DNA of 64,000 nt from Sipunculus nudus. Lineage: Eukaryota > Annelida > Sipuncula > Golfingiida > Sipunculidae. The translations under genes and the position numbers were made by a program. Below the pieces are notes generated by a model. That model was given only the letters and a program-made list of their open reading frames with translations. It had not been told where the DNA came from and did not search any database. The stretch is taken from NCBI GenBank assembly GCA_026874595.1, contig CM049312.1, positions 29,379,456 to 29,443,455 on the forward strand, given 5' to 3'. Below, in pieces: positions 12,701 to 24,390 of this stretch (its first letter is position 1; every line of letters starts with the position of its first letter).

Positions 12701-14380
12701 GGATAACAAAATGTTATCAGACCTTTACAACAATGAAGGGAACGCGGTAAAGTCGGTTGAATCTATATTTCATTTAATCAATATACATATAAAGAACACT
12801 TTTAAATATATCAAGCATCTGTTGCAGTAAAGACCAAAACTAGTTTAAAGGTTAAACGTTGCCAGCTTCAGGTCAGAAGGTCACGTCATCCGTTCATCCT
12901 TTAATTGGCCCCACGTTTTAAAGAAAATATTGGAGCTCAGCATTTCAGAAACATTAATATATATTTGAATATAAATCAATACTGCATAACTGTTTGGATG
13001 ATAAAGATCATACTAGTATAGGTGCGATCTGGGCAGCTGAGTGTATGATTGGAGTTTATATTCGTAGTCTGCATAGACTGGACCTTTATTTTTACTGGAC
13101 AACATCTATATAGATAGTAATTTTGGCGGCCGCACATTTTGATTCAGAATTTATAATGTGTATCATATCACACCCTCGTCGTCTATTCCAGCAAGACCAT
13201 CTGTTTGACTGCTGTGTCTGAATACGTAGTTACAAAGAACACAGAATTTTGAAACAATTTGGTGAGCTGCCTCTTTGATCATTGAGGGAATAAGTATTAT
13301 TGCATCTCAGTCACGATCTATGATATACGGGCAAGTGAGAAAATCCTCAGAATGTACCATAATGTAGCATTTGTTAACACTTATCCTAAATAATAATTAA
13401 CTGAAATGACAAATTTGGGTTGTCGCTTTGTTCAAATCTATGCACTCTGAGACTCTGGATACCTTTTGAGTTCAAATTAATTTAATGAGGACTTATGAAG
13501 ATCAGCTGGGTATTTTTTTTCGGTTAGAATAAATATATCTCTATACAAATAAATGTCAGTGATATTATCGATCTGCGTTCTACAGTTCAACATTCTAAAT
13601 TGTTATGACATAGAAGGAAATGTCCGAGTTAACTATAATTGTTTATGTTTATAAAGTTATGTAAGTGAATATGAATATGCTAAATTTGTATTATGACGCT
13701 GAGACCGCAAGTCTTAAGTTCTGTAGAAGCAAACACGACATATCTATCAGGAAAAGTGGGCTTTGCCTTGAGTTAACCTACACCTTCTGTTGTTTAGAGT
13801 TGTTTGTCAATGTTTGATTCCTAAACCTATAAGAACCTTTGGGATGAATTTCAGAGAGTGTTTGGATATACAGAAAACTCATATTGGATTTGGAAAATAA
13901 TTGGTCGAATTTGTTATTCTGACATATACTTTGAAGCTTTCATTTATTTATAGACAGCTTGTTCGCGATTAAGTCATTTCATAAAAATATCTGTAACCTA
14001 AAACGGGAAATAGAAAGGCCTGTGAAATTGATTAAACCGCAGGCATGCATATTATATAGAAAAATGAATCATGTATCCATGGTATTTATTTTTACATTCC
14101 CAAAATAAATGAAAACAGGTTTGAAGATAAAAAGTAATGGGATGCAGGAATACAAAAGGGAAAAAGAAATGTAGGCTAATATTCTACAGGAAATGGATGA
14201 AATAATGAATATTTAAGTAACACTTTATTTATTACACAGTAGAAAACCACTATACAAACAAGACAGTTTGCAACATAATAAAAATGCAAGACAGATGTAC
14301 TGTAAAAAGTACATATTAAACTTAAACGTATATTTTTCTTTGTCTTTTATTTAGTATATCTTTTGCAATATTCTATCCAG
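9736..14380. other. Gene-free region downstream of the sulfotransferase
   Basis: AT-rich sequence with no supported gene. Near 9867 there is a 'caggggcggatc' phrase of the sort seen at transposon ends elsewhere in the window, and near 11127-11175 a poly-G run followed by a poly-C run. The proline-rich ORF over that region is an artefact of the homopolymers. Confidence 0.6.
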
Positions 14381-14381
14381 A

Positions 14382-15680
14382 TAAAGCGGATCTGAAGTGA
14401 TTTTTCCTTTCCCTGACCCTTCATATTTTTATGCTAAATTTTGATTTTATGCTTTGTTATTTTGTTATTTCTACAAATTTTTATGCTCAATTTTGTTATT
14501 TCGGTGAGCAAGGGCAAAAAAGGTTTTTGGCGTTAAAACGAAACTAGTAGGTACTTCACCTGGGGACCCCCTCTAAAATCAACCGCCTGGATGTACTCTA
14601 TCCACTAACAAAGTTTGGTGCTTTTATCCGAACTGTAATGATAGAGTCCAAATTTGACGCTGAGCCACCTGACTAAAAGCAAATCTTGATTGTACCACCC
14701 TTTGATAATGTAACTGCATTAAGTAAACTACCCAAGTTGTGTTCCAGAATGTGCTAGTACAACTAATATATCGCATTGTAAGCATTAGGCTTGAATTATA
14801 TGACCGGTTTTATTTGATAAAGCAGTCTTAAATATTTTATTTCTGTGTTAAATTTCAATTTTAAATGAATTTTGAAACAGGTGATGTTTAAGTGGTAATT
14901 TGTCAACATATTTTCAGGAATGTGCTCGAACTCTTGTAACATAGCGACTATGATAATTAATAAATAAATTCTGATAAAATATCATCGTGCTTGGCAAGAA
15001 GTTTACATTTTTATTTTGCAACGATTTACATAGATCAGTTACAATAAATAACAAGAACATGTAAAAATTTGAAGTTTAGGTTGATCTTGATCGGAAATAT
15101 GGTTTATCGGTCATATTTAGTTCAAACACCAGTACCCGCTAAGGCAACTATCCGTTATCATAAATATTTAATAATTTCCCAAAAACTGAATCACAAACTC
15201 AACAATAGTAAACAAGAAAAATATTTGCACATTTTACCCTTTTATACTTAGAATACCTTGTTTTTATGTTTTCATGTAGCTTCCCCAGTCCCGAATTTGA
15301 AAAAAGTTATCATCACGTGACCATTCTACATTTTTGAGCTATAGGTGTATAATGTAACAATGTTAATGGTAATGATAGAAAGAACTGTTTTTTAGCTTTC
15401 TTTTGGTATATCATTTACTGTATTTCATTAAATCGTAGTGGATCTAAGGCGATATTTCCTTCCCTACCCCTCTTCATTTTAATGCGAAAAGAGGGTACTG
15501 TGATACGCAAGGCGCAGATGGTTTTCAGGCTCTGAAACTTATCTCGTGGGTACTCCATGAGGGCACCCCCTCTGAAATCATCCGTTTTGGTGTACTCTAC
15601 CTATATACAAACTTTGGTGCTTTTATCCGGTCTGTAACGATATGGCCAAAATCTGACGCTAAGCCACCTGACTAGAGAAT
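14382..15680. repeat. Pair of dispersed repeat copies (14382-14690 and 15430-15680)
   Basis: Two stretches share a run of phrases: 'gcggatctgaagtgat' / 'gtggatctaaggcgat', 'ccccctctaaaatca' / 'ccccctctgaaatca', 'tggtgcttttatccg' and 'gacgctgagccacctgac'. They are direct copies about 1.0 kb apart and diverged. I see no coding frame in either. The 15681-15814 interval between this and the next repeat shows nothing. Confidence 0.75.
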
Positions 15681-15814
15681 GCACGCTTAACGGTCTCGGT
15701 ATAAACACGTTTGTAAAATATTGTACCTAACAAGACTCCACTATATGCGCAGTGTTTTAAGTGCATACATGTCTTCAAATTTATTTCATTTTTTACGCCA
15801 CCAAGCCTCTTCTA

Positions 15815-16545
15815 GGTCAAGCAAATGTATTCCAAATCTCCTTATATATCAGATAACATAATTGGTTAGGAAAAAATATTAATATAGATTTTACATAAAA
15901 TGAGCCCAGTTCCTGGAGGAATTACATATTTTCTATATATTTTTCCACTAAAATCATGAGGTTGTGTGATTGTTCAAAAACTATTCCCTAACAGCATAGC
16001 CTGGTGGGATTCAGTAGGGCCCCATGTGGGAACACATGGGCTTACGTGGGATATTGATGGGCCATAATTTGCCACATGGGCCCCAGAAGGAATTTATATG
16101 GGCACTCCAACAGGGTTTGCCCATGTTGACCCCTTGCTCGCCCCATGTAAGAAAAACAACATTATATTTCGTACATGTGAGTGTTTAAAAAATATGAAAC
16201 TAATTTGCTGGTAACATATTTAAACATTCCACTAAAGATTCGTTAAACAAACAAAATTTAGAGCATTCAGAGAAAATAGATTTGAATATGAGGGTTCCAC
16301 AAGGGTCCATCATATGGGCCCCACGTGGCAAAACCTGTCTGTTTCATGGGCAAGTTTCAGTGTCTATTAATTTTGCTAGCATTGGCGTGGGAACCCATCA
16401 CAGTGCTTGGTATGCTTTCAGTTTATTTGATATAATATTTTGATTCAATCTTTGTTTGTTTATATCTCCGTCAGAACAGAAGAGGCAAATTTATAGTAGG
16501 CCTATACAATATCAGGTGGGGCCTACATGGGGCCCACAAGGCTCC
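15815..16545. repeat. Dispersed repeat with CCCATGTGG sub-repeats (uninterrupted copy)
   Basis: From 15815 ('ggtcaagcaaatgtattcc') to about 15985 ('ttcaaaaactatt') it matches the halves at 47399-47511 and 52583-52640, which are separated there by an insertion. It is followed by imperfect GGGCCCATGTGGG-type units up to 16545, as also seen at 30475-30860. This copy is the empty site for the insertion at 47.5 kb. Confidence 0.75.
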
Positions 16546-18607
16546 TCCATGGGTTTAATTCCTTACAAGGCTATAGCAATAAAAACATTAACATGAGTGA
16601 CAAATTTACCCATTTTGGCAAAGTTCGAACATTTTTCACTAGATGTGTCTTGGATAAGTATCAGTGTTTTATTTATATTAATTACTGCCTGGATATGTTT
16701 ATGTGGAGTTCCTTTAGGTCTGTTGTGGTGGATATATAAATACTGATCTTATGTACCGAAGGACAAATTTAATTTATTTTCACATGCAAACATTATACAA
16801 CTGAACTTGTTAACATGTGCCCATGTACTGCGGACAATGGATTGCCTGTTTGGCGTACTAGACCGAAACCACATTTTGTGCTATTTGTCTGACAGACCGT
16901 GCAAGTTCAATTACACATTTATTTAAAGGCCCATCAGGGTCTTAATTAAGCTAAATGCGCCCCATTTTCAACTTTCATTTTACTATCTTTAGCTGAATAC
17001 TCCCCATCTTCAACTTTCATATTACAATAAATTATGGAGTTGTCATTGAGCCCGCAAAATTCTCAAGTGGGCTGACTACAAGCATATTGCTATAAATTCA
17101 ACTAGCAGGCATTGAAGACAACATTGATGACATCCTTGAATAATGAATATTCCGGCATTTTCTATATATTAAACATTTTTTCTAGTTGGATATTGGGAGA
17201 GTATCGGAGTTTTGCTAAGGTGAAAGACTATCATGTTTACACACATAACATATAGATGTAGTTTGATGATGGATTTGTTGTACTTCTCAGAGCACGAGAG
17301 TTTAAATTCACCTGAAAGTACTACTTAGGGCTCATGCGTGTCTTTGCCAGGATTAAATGCTTCAATTGCTTTCTTGATTTGTGGGACAAATTAAAGTCTA
17401 CAGAGTACCGCAGTAGTAAACTTAATCTTTAGAATAAATCCCACTGGTTTTAGTATCTAAAGGTCCTTTAAATGTGGAAAAACTCTTGACCTTGATATTT
17501 TAGTTAAAATAAAAATAGTAAACTATGGGACGACAAGTATAAACTGCCATCTTTCACATGTGACTTAACTATTTTATTAAATATAGGATTCTCTTACAGT
17601 CCACATAGAGCACATGTTACAAAAACATTAGCAATCCCATTAAACTTTAATAAAGTCACAAGGGTCATCGACTTTTGTTTCGACAAAAAGCAACCGTGAC
17701 GAAATTTGAAGTAAGGGAACAAATATGTACATATACAGGGTTTCCACATAGGATCAGCTTATGTGCAATTTCATGGACAATTTGTATTTTGTAAAGCTCA
17801 TTAATCTCTAGTGTTCACTTGTGATACACTATAGTGGTTTTTTGAAAGATAAAAAAAAAGATGATAGAATAAAAGTCGATTATTTTATGTTCCATCTATA
17901 TTATCATGAACATGCTCTATAAGATTATACCTAAAATATTAGTAAATTAAGTTAAAATTTCTACATACCCTTGTTATTCAAAGCAATGGTCGGGCTTTTA
18001 ACATTTATCGATTGTGCAAGTTTAAGTTTTAATTCTATTTTGTTTTGTACCCCGTCTTCTTAATTAAGGGTATTTTACTGGGATGATATAACTTATTACT
18101 GAATGTGTGTATACATAACCATTTATGATCGATTATGCATAAATGTACCCGATTTAATAGATTATAAAAGAAAACGACCAATCATTGATATAATCGATTA
18201 ATTGGCGCATCACCTGATGTTATGTATATTATCCCATATACCAGATTATCTAGGAAGTGTTATTCCATATCATATTTTATTCCATCAAATAAAGTGGGGT
18301 CCCAAGTGGAATACTACAATTTTAGCCAGTGGAGAGTATAAATCATATTGGATATTTGAAAATTTTATTGTTGACAGCTGGGCCTCCTGCATGAAAATAA
18401 TGTTCTGGTTTAGAGTGATATTATATATATAATCATGACCATTCAGGGAGCATTTACTTGGTCAATATTAAAGTATAATCCTATACAGCCGATTCCACCT
18501 TTATAAAGAAGATACATAAATTTAAAATATTCGACCGATTATCAATAATCAGCTTTTCTTCTTTCAGTCATTAACCATGGGTTTAAGCCGAATTCCTTTA
18601 ACTAGTG
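16546..18607. other. Gene-free AT-rich region
   Basis: I see no gene, RNA or clear repeat here beyond short AT-rich runs. The short ORFs have no recognisable motif. Confidence 0.6.

Positions 18608-18657
<50 letters not shown>
18608..18657. repeat. (AT)n microsatellite, insertion site of the LTR element
   Basis: A TA tract that ends exactly at the left LTR. The right LTR is also followed by a TA tract, so the element inserted into an (AT)n microsatellite. The target duplication fits TATA but cannot be told from the repeat itself. Confidence 0.85.
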
Positions 18658-18661
<4 letters not shown>

Positions 18662-19460
18662 ACCCCTAACTTAACATGAAAACTTTACAACGGATATATC
18701 CTATAAAACAATAGGATGGGTTAACGCTCGCCACTTGATTTCATTAATCAAGAAATTAGATCCCGGTCATTACAGGTGACATTTCCAGGTTCTTTTAAGG
18801 ACGTGTATAAAAATACCAGACAATCATACACCCAGATCAATAGAAACTATGAGACATCAGGTTAAATTCACAATATAATTCAAGACAATACTTACAAAGA
18901 TGTAGATGTGTGTGTGCGTTGATGTGTCAATACGATAGTCCTTCACATTAAAAATACAGGATATTTACTGAGTCCGTGGTTTGTATAAAAACCAATAAAG
19001 TCCAGTTCCTTCAGAGATCTCTGGTTACTGTTTTGTGTAGAATCTAGCGTATGGTTAGCAGCATATAGTCTTTCTGAGTTTAGCGATCTTCAACTGATCT
19101 TGCTTGTCAGCGACCCGGGTAGGTTTACGATCACATGAATGCAATAGCGCCCTTTGTTTACGTAGAGCTTAGAGTCCTTGACCTTGCTCGTGTACCAATG
19201 GTTTCTCGGCTTACGGCGGTTATGTATCTAGGTCAAGCTGAACTAGGCCGGCAGGTGACAAACGCTCTCTCACTTTATCGCCAATACGAAGCTCTGTCGG
19301 CAGCACGGCTGAGTTCTCATGAGCTGGGTCTTCGCTCACGTAGAAGCTTGTTTCTATGCCGTTCCTGGCGTTTCAATGTTCTTATTCCCGTGCGTGCGTG
19401 CTGCCACCTCAAGCTTCAAGACCCAACTGAAGGCAGCTTCCAGCGTCTCTCCCTGAACTC

Positions 19461-19535
19461 TGACGTCACAATCGTCGTCACAATACGGCGATCCGGTTCT
19501 CTGATTGGCTTATTTCTCAAGTGTCCCATATAAGG
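19461..19535 (-). promoter_or_regulatory. Promoter-type motifs in the LTR (CRE, CCAAT, CArG)
   Basis: Within about 75 bp lie a perfect CRE palindrome TGACGTCA (19461-19468), an inverted CCAAT box (near 19502) and a perfect CArG box CCATATAAGG (19526-19535). The same trio is in the other LTR at 25195-25202, about 25236 and 25260-25269. The motifs are seen; promoter activity is inferred. Confidence 0.4.
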
Positions 19536-19732
19536 ATATATGTGACCTAGTTTGACTGTTAGCGTCACCATGGCGACCCACATACCAAATGTAACAATTA
19601 CACACGATGCGTGACACGGATAAATCAGCTGATAGCCGATGGGATTCCATACAAGAATACACAATATATATATATACAATCAAGACCTGTCAACGCTTTA
19701 GGATGACGCTTCACGTCAATATCAATAGAGAA

Positions 19733-19909
19733 CAGACTTCGTTAAACTATGATACAAAACACCGTACATATTGTCACCGATTTCTGGTGACCAGACTTCG
19801 TTAAACTATGATACAAAACACCGTACATATTGTCACCGATTTCTGGTGACCAGACTTCGTTAAACTATGATACAAAACACCGTACATATTGTCACCTATT
19901 GTCTGGTGA
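19733..19909. repeat. 59-bp tandem repeat in the 3' LTR, three copies
   Basis: Units begin CAGACTTCGTTAAACTATG at 19733, 19792 and 19851 and each closes with a GTCACC...GGTGAC inverted pair. The last unit, at the LTR edge, differs slightly. The same array is in the right LTR at about 25467-25642, where one unit has lost an A. Confidence 0.9.
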
Positions 19910-19914
19910 CATCA

Positions 19915-19931
19915 CCCCCTCCTTTTAAAGA
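19915..19931 (-). other. Polypurine tract
   Basis: On the minus strand the sequence CTTTAAAAGGAGGGGG abuts the TG of the 3' LTR. This is the expected plus-strand primer site for an LTR element, and it fixes the LTR boundary at 19914. Confidence 0.85.
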
Positions 19932-20109
19932 AAATACACGGTATTTTCTCGATACATCGTATCGTTCTATCTCACAGGGTCCAGCTAAACATATTAACAT
20001 ATAGAAATACATAAAAGTTGTCATTAGTACATGCCCACGGTCTATGACACAGGGCAAAATCTTGTACATGTTTAGACTTAACTGGCTAAACATTATAGCT
20101 CATTACATC

Positions 20110-20712
20110 CTAACACTCAGGCAGTCTGCTAAGAAAATCAGGTCCATGGTTTAGTTTACCTGACACTGCTTCAATATCAAATCTAAACTCTTGTAGAACC
20201 AGTGCCCATCTCATTACTCTCTTATTAGTACATTTTGATTTGCTAATACACTTTAATGGTTTGTGGTCGGTCTGAATGGTGAACGGTCTACAAGCCAGGT
20301 ACATCTCAAATTTCTGTACAGACCATACAATTGCTAATGACTCTTTCTCGATGGTGGAGTAATTTCTCTCCCTGGGCAATAGTTTACGACTGGCATAAGC
20401 TACTGGGTGCATGATCCCCTCGTGTCTTTGCATCAGGATACAGCCAATACCCACATCAGATGCATCACATTTCAAATAAAATCGTTTACTGAAATCAGGT
20501 AGCTTCAGTATGGGAGGGTCTGACAGTTTAGCCTTTAGAGAACAGTACGCGTTCTCGTGTACGGGTTTCCAGTCTAGTTTGTTAGGTTGACCTTTACGCG
20601 TTAGATCAGTCAAGGGCACCGCTATTTCCGCATAGTTTGGCACGAATTTTCGATAGTACCTAGGAATGTAAGACCTAGGAATGCTCGCAAAGCCTTCTTT
20701 GTCTTAGGTCTA
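20110..20712 (-). pseudogene. Reverse transcriptase thumb remnant plus RNase H of the retrotransposon
   Basis: The open part (20110-20643, 177 aa) starts inside the RT thumb/connection and continues through a full RNase H domain. Acidic residues stand at the expected places: D60 in LKCDASD, E101 in IEKESLAIVW and D126 in TDHKPL. It ends at LSRLPEC. Just upstream (20644-20712) the thumb motif KALRAFLGLT is visible but out of frame, beside a short duplicated CCTAGGT phrase, and two stop codons separate it from the integrase ORF. The RT fingers and palm, including the catalytic YxDD box, are missing, so this copy cannot make reverse transcriptase. Confidence 0.88.
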
Positions 20713-23673
20713 TCAGTGCTCTGTTTCCCCGTCTACACCGTCAGGATCATGTATAGAATCAGGTGCGCCCTTGGCTACCGCTGCCAGAATATGCTGGGGC
20801 TCGTTTCTAGCATGGTACCGTTTCAGCATATTCACGTGGAAGGTTTTAACCTTATCGCCAATCTTAATCCGATAGTCTAAGTCCCCAACCCTGTTTACAA
20901 TAGTATAGGGGCCTTTCCACTGTACCATTAATTTGTTCCGCTCCGTCGGGAGTAACAACAAAACTTCGTCTCCGGCCTCAAACCTGCGCGTGCATTTACC
21001 TCTATCATATAACAGTCTGTGTCTGTTCGCTGATTTGTTCAACGCCTCTCTAGCTAACGCGCATGTGTCGCTTAGTTTGTCTTGTAGGTCCAGGACGTAT
21101 TGGTACGTGGTTTTAGTCTCGACGCTAGTATCTCGCTTGGTCCACAGATCCCTTAGAATCCGCATCGGTCCTCTAACGATCCTACCATAGAGTAACTCAA
21201 AGGGTGAGAACCCTGTGCTCTCATGTGGCGCTTCTCGGTACGCAAAAAGCACGGCGCTGAGGTACCGATCCCAATCTCGCGGTCTTTCCTCGCACATCCG
21301 TTTCAACATTAACTTTAACGTTCCATTGAATCTCTCCACCATTCCGTTGCACATAGGATGGTAAGGAGTAGTGGTGAGCTGTCTTACAGACAAAACACGG
21401 CTAACTTCTCGCATGAGGTCTGATGTAAATTGTGTTCCCATGTAAGTAAGCACCTCTGACGGCACTCCTAACCGCGCATAAATATCAACTAGCGCATCAG
21501 CCACAGAGACTGTATCTATGTTCTTTAAAGCAACAGCCTCCGGATATCTAGTGGCATAATCCATAACGGTCAGAATATACCTGTGACCTCTCTCAGACGC
21601 TGGATGGATCGGCCCAACCAGATCCATCGAAATTCTACGCCAGGGCTCATCAATTAATGGCATCTGGCCTAACGTAGCTCCAGGCACCTTGCCTTTCGGT
21701 ATGGTTTTCTGGCAAATGGGACAGGACTTGCAAAACTCAGCAATGTCATTATACATCCCTTTCCAGAAAAACTGAGTTCTCACGCGGTCGTGCGTTTTGT
21801 CTATGCCCTGATGGCCCGCCATAACCGCTTCGTGGCCCATCCTCATTACGTCGTACCGTAACGTCTGAGGTACCACCACTCGAGATCCATCTTGATCTCC
21901 CCATTTATCACTCACAACCCGAACTAAATATCCGTCCTCAATTCTAAATGGACTATCATTTCTAGCCTCTCTAGCTAGCCTCCAATACGGCGCTAAAGAC
22001 CCATCCTCCTCCTGCGCCTTCAAAAATTCGGCCGGACTCACATCGGCAACTGGGCTTGCAACATTCAAGCTACGCGTCGGTATCTGTTTCTCTCGTGCAG
22101 CGCTCCGTGTCTCCACCGCGGACGACACCTCCTTTTGTGACTCTACACCGTCACACACTATGCCTGAGGACCGCTCAGACTTCCACGTCGGGTCCGGATC
22201 ATACGGATCACGCGCTCCCGCTACGTTACCTAGCGCTAAATCACATACAGCATCCCCGACCACCATTGCCTCGATAGTACCGACAAAGTACGCACAGTCC
22301 ACATTAATCCTAGCTGTAGGAAATTGTCTTACAGACCCGTCGAACAACCTACACTCGACCTGGTGTCCGGTGAACTGATTCGGCTCCACGTACGACTCAC
22401 GTATTCCTGCCGAGGAACATCCCGAATCCCGCAGCACCCTCGCTGACTTACCATTCACCAGCCCTTCACACACAGGTAACGAGATTCCGCCTTCTGTCTG
22501 GGCAGCAAATCCTAACGACTGACTCGGACTCTCTACTTCAGGTTTCACCGCACCGACTGTCTCCGTTTCCGCCTCGACTACTGCCATTGACATAGTCTCT
22601 GGTTTCTGTTTTGGGTTATACGGGGGGCTAAAATTAGTCCTATACCTCTGCTGATCGCCAGCAGCACGCCCTACTTGAGGGGAAGACCTGGGCCTCGACC
22701 GGGCACTAGTCTTACATTCCCGCGCCTTATGTCCCAGTTCATTACATAAATAACATCTGATGCCTCCTGATGGCTTAAATGTCTGACCGCCCGGACTGCG
22801 CTCAACCTCTCGCTCCTCTCTAGGCTGAGATACCGGTTGCGCTGGACGCGGCACATTATTGCCAAAACGAGGACCTGCTGTAAGGCTGTGTACACCGTGA
22901 GCCTCCGTATAACTCTCGGCTAAGTCTACCATACTATCAAAGTCACGACACCGTCTCTCTTTCAAAAACATAGAGAGATCCCTACTACAGCAGTTTACGA
23001 ACTGCTCACACATCAACAGGTTAACTACCCCGTCGTAGTCACCTCCGACCCCTGCCATCCCTATCCAATGGTCTAGGTATCCACTCAGTCTCACCGCAAA
23101 CTGACTCGGCGTTTCGCCTCGCTCAGGCCTACAAGTCCGAAACTTGTGTCGATAACCCTCTTCGGTCATTTGGTATCGCTTTAACAAGGCTATCTTTAAC
23201 TTATCGTAATCCATGGCCACACTAACCGATAACTGTGTGTAAGTCCCTAGCGCCTTACCCCGCAGTAACGGACTCAGGTGTAACGCCCAATTCTCCCTAT
23301 CATAGCCTTGACATACAGCTAATCGTTCAAATCGCTCAAGAAACGCATCTAGCTGATCGTGAGCCTCATCAAAAGGTGGAAGCTGGATTTTCGGGAATAC
23401 ATCCCTACTTCTCTCTTCTTTAACCCCAGAGTCAGACTTTAACCTTAGAACCTCTATTTCGTGGGCTCTAGCCTCTCGCTCGCGCTCTAATTCCCGCTGC
23501 TCACGCTCTAATTCCCGCTCTAATTCCCGCTGTTCCTTCTCTATTTCACGTTGCCTAGCTCTTTCCTCACGTTCTTCATCCGCACGCCGTCTAGCCTCAA
23601 CATAATCTTGTAAAGCCTGGTCCTTAAGCCCCAAGGCCTGTCCGCATCTAACAAGTGACTCTAACGTTTCCAT
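20713..23673 (-). CDS. Gag-protease-integrase polyprotein of the retrotransposon
   Basis: An ORF of 986 residues from ATG 23673. Domains in order: a charged E/R-rich coiled coil (about 30-80); a gag capsid-like region (about 90-290); a CCHC zinc knuckle CYLCNELGHKAREC (307-320); a retropepsin-like segment with LRDSGCSSAG (D416, DSG instead of the common DTG); an integrase H2C2 zinc domain (about 612-660, ending CKSCPICQK); and an integrase core with D684 (MDLVGPI) and E780 (NGMVERFN). The middle Asp, 35 residues before the Glu, is Tyr744 (codon at 21442-21444), so integrase should be inactive. A C-terminal SH3-like tail follows (KGPYTIVNRV, FHVNMLKRY). The frame is otherwise open and the damage looks recent. 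Confidence 0.92.
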   Translation of the reverse strand: METLESLVRCGQALGLKDQALQDYVEARRRADEEREERARQREIEKEQRELERELEREQRELEREREARAHEIEVLRLKSDSGVKEERSRDVFPKIQLPPFDEAHDQLDAFLERFERLAVCQGYDRENWALHLSPLLRGKALGTYTQLSVSVAMDYDKLKIALLKRYQMTEEGYRHKFRTCRPERGETPSQFAVRLSGYLDHWIGMAGVGGDYDGVVNLLMCEQFVNCCSRDLSMFLKERRCRDFDSMVDLAESYTEAHGVHSLTAGPRFGNNVPRPAQPVSQPREEREVERSPGGQTFKPSGGIRCYLCNELGHKARECKTSARSRPRSSPQVGRAAGDQQRYRTNFSPPYNPKQKPETMSMAVVEAETETVGAVKPEVESPSQSLGFAAQTEGGISLPVCEGLVNGKSARVLRDSGCSSAGIRESYVEPNQFTGHQVECRLFDGSVRQFPTARINVDCAYFVGTIEAMVVGDAVCDLALGNVAGARDPYDPDPTWKSERSSGIVCDGVESQKEVSSAVETRSAAREKQIPTRSLNVASPVADVSPAEFLKAQEEDGSLAPYWRLAREARNDSPFRIEDGYLVRVVSDKWGDQDGSRVVVPQTLRYDVMRMGHEAVMAGHQGIDKTHDRVRTQFFWKGMYNDIAEFCKSCPICQKTIPKGKVPGATLGQMPLIDEPWRRISMDLVGPIHPASERGHRYILTVMDYATRYPEAVALKNIDTVSVADALVDIYARLGVPSEVLTYMGTQFTSDLMREVSRVLSVRQLTTTPYHPMCNGMVERFNGTLKLMLKRMCEERPRDWDRYLSAVLFAYREAPHESTGFSPFELLYGRIVRGPMRILRDLWTKRDTSVETKTTYQYVLDLQDKLSDTCALAREALNKSANRHRLLYDRGKCTRRFEAGDEVLLLLPTERNKLMVQWKGPYTIVNRVGDLDYRIKIGDKVKTFHVNMLKRYHARNEPQHILAAVAKGAPDSIHDPDGVDGETEH

Positions 23674-24367
23674 GGTAACGCTCTAACCTAGTAAGATTCC
23701 AGTATCTAGTAATATCCGCTCTTAAAAATCCGTAAATACGTACTGTTAAAGCCAACCTAACGAACCGGCGGTATCCGTACAATAACACTACGGTAGCTCT
23801 ACGCATCAAAATCTACTTATACGGACGGACGGACGGAAGGTCGGACGAAGGGTCAGACGGATGGACAGATGGATATCAAGATATCAATAAACACCATGCA
23901 CCTATGATTACCATGCCAATCGGGAGGGGTAAACTTACCTGTCAAGAGACCCTACCACGTGACAATCACAAACTAGTGTAGAAAAAATTATACCAGGGCG
24001 TATCTAACAACATCAAAATTTTCACTCTAATCTGGGTTTATATCAACCCAATAATGATGTCCAGGTATCACTGAACTAGCATTTCTCACAAAACATGCAT
24101 GTGTTCTAGCCAAATCTACAAGGTATATGCCGATCTTGAAACAATGTTGTGCTTCAGGTAATATTCTCACTGAATAAATATTAACTCCTAACAGTGGGGT
24201 AATTTCATTGTGCAAGTATACACTACAACATCAGTTTGGTGTCATTTCCAATTATTAATTCAGATCAACTCTAGTTTGAGTATATGAATGTCTGGTTTCA
24301 GTACTGTTTTCTCAGTTCAAAACTTCTGAAACTTACTGTAATTAGCCAGTTTTTTAAGGCTAATTAT
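23674..24367 (-). other. 5' leader of the retrotransposon
   Basis: The untranslated leader between the primer site and gag ATG. It has an ACGG-rich stretch at 23821-23875 on the + strand and no other clear feature. The length of about 0.7 kb would suit a packaging region, but nothing in it can be named. Confidence 0.6.
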
Positions 24368-24385
24368 ATCCTGGCACGCTCGCCA
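24368..24385 (-). other. Primer binding site, tRNA-Arg type
   Basis: Five bases inside the 5' LTR, the minus strand reads TGGCGAGCGTGCCAGGAT. It is complementary to a tRNA 3' end of the form ATCCTGGCACGCTCGCCA. The CCTGG T-stem followed by an acceptor ending CTCG-CCA resembles tRNA-Arg(ACG). The TGG start and its position are seen; the tRNA identity is inferred. Confidence 0.65.
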
Positions 24386-24390
24386 TACAA

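Larger units (their letters stand above)
18658..19914 (-). repeat. 3' LTR of the retrotransposon
   Basis: A 1,257 bp direct repeat of 24391-25647. Read on the minus strand it begins TGATGTCACC and ends GGGGTGACA, so it has the canonical TG...CA ends. A TGTCACC/GGTGACA inverted pair lies at its edges. It holds a 59-bp tandem repeat near its start (minus-strand sense). ORFs across it are shadows with no retroviral motif. Confidence 0.93.

Noticed and set aside
19135-19804. ORFs inside the LTR, repeated in the other LTR at 24868-25538
   Set aside because: They are duplicated because the LTR is duplicated. They carry no viral or cellular motif, and one is broken by a frame change between the two LTRs.
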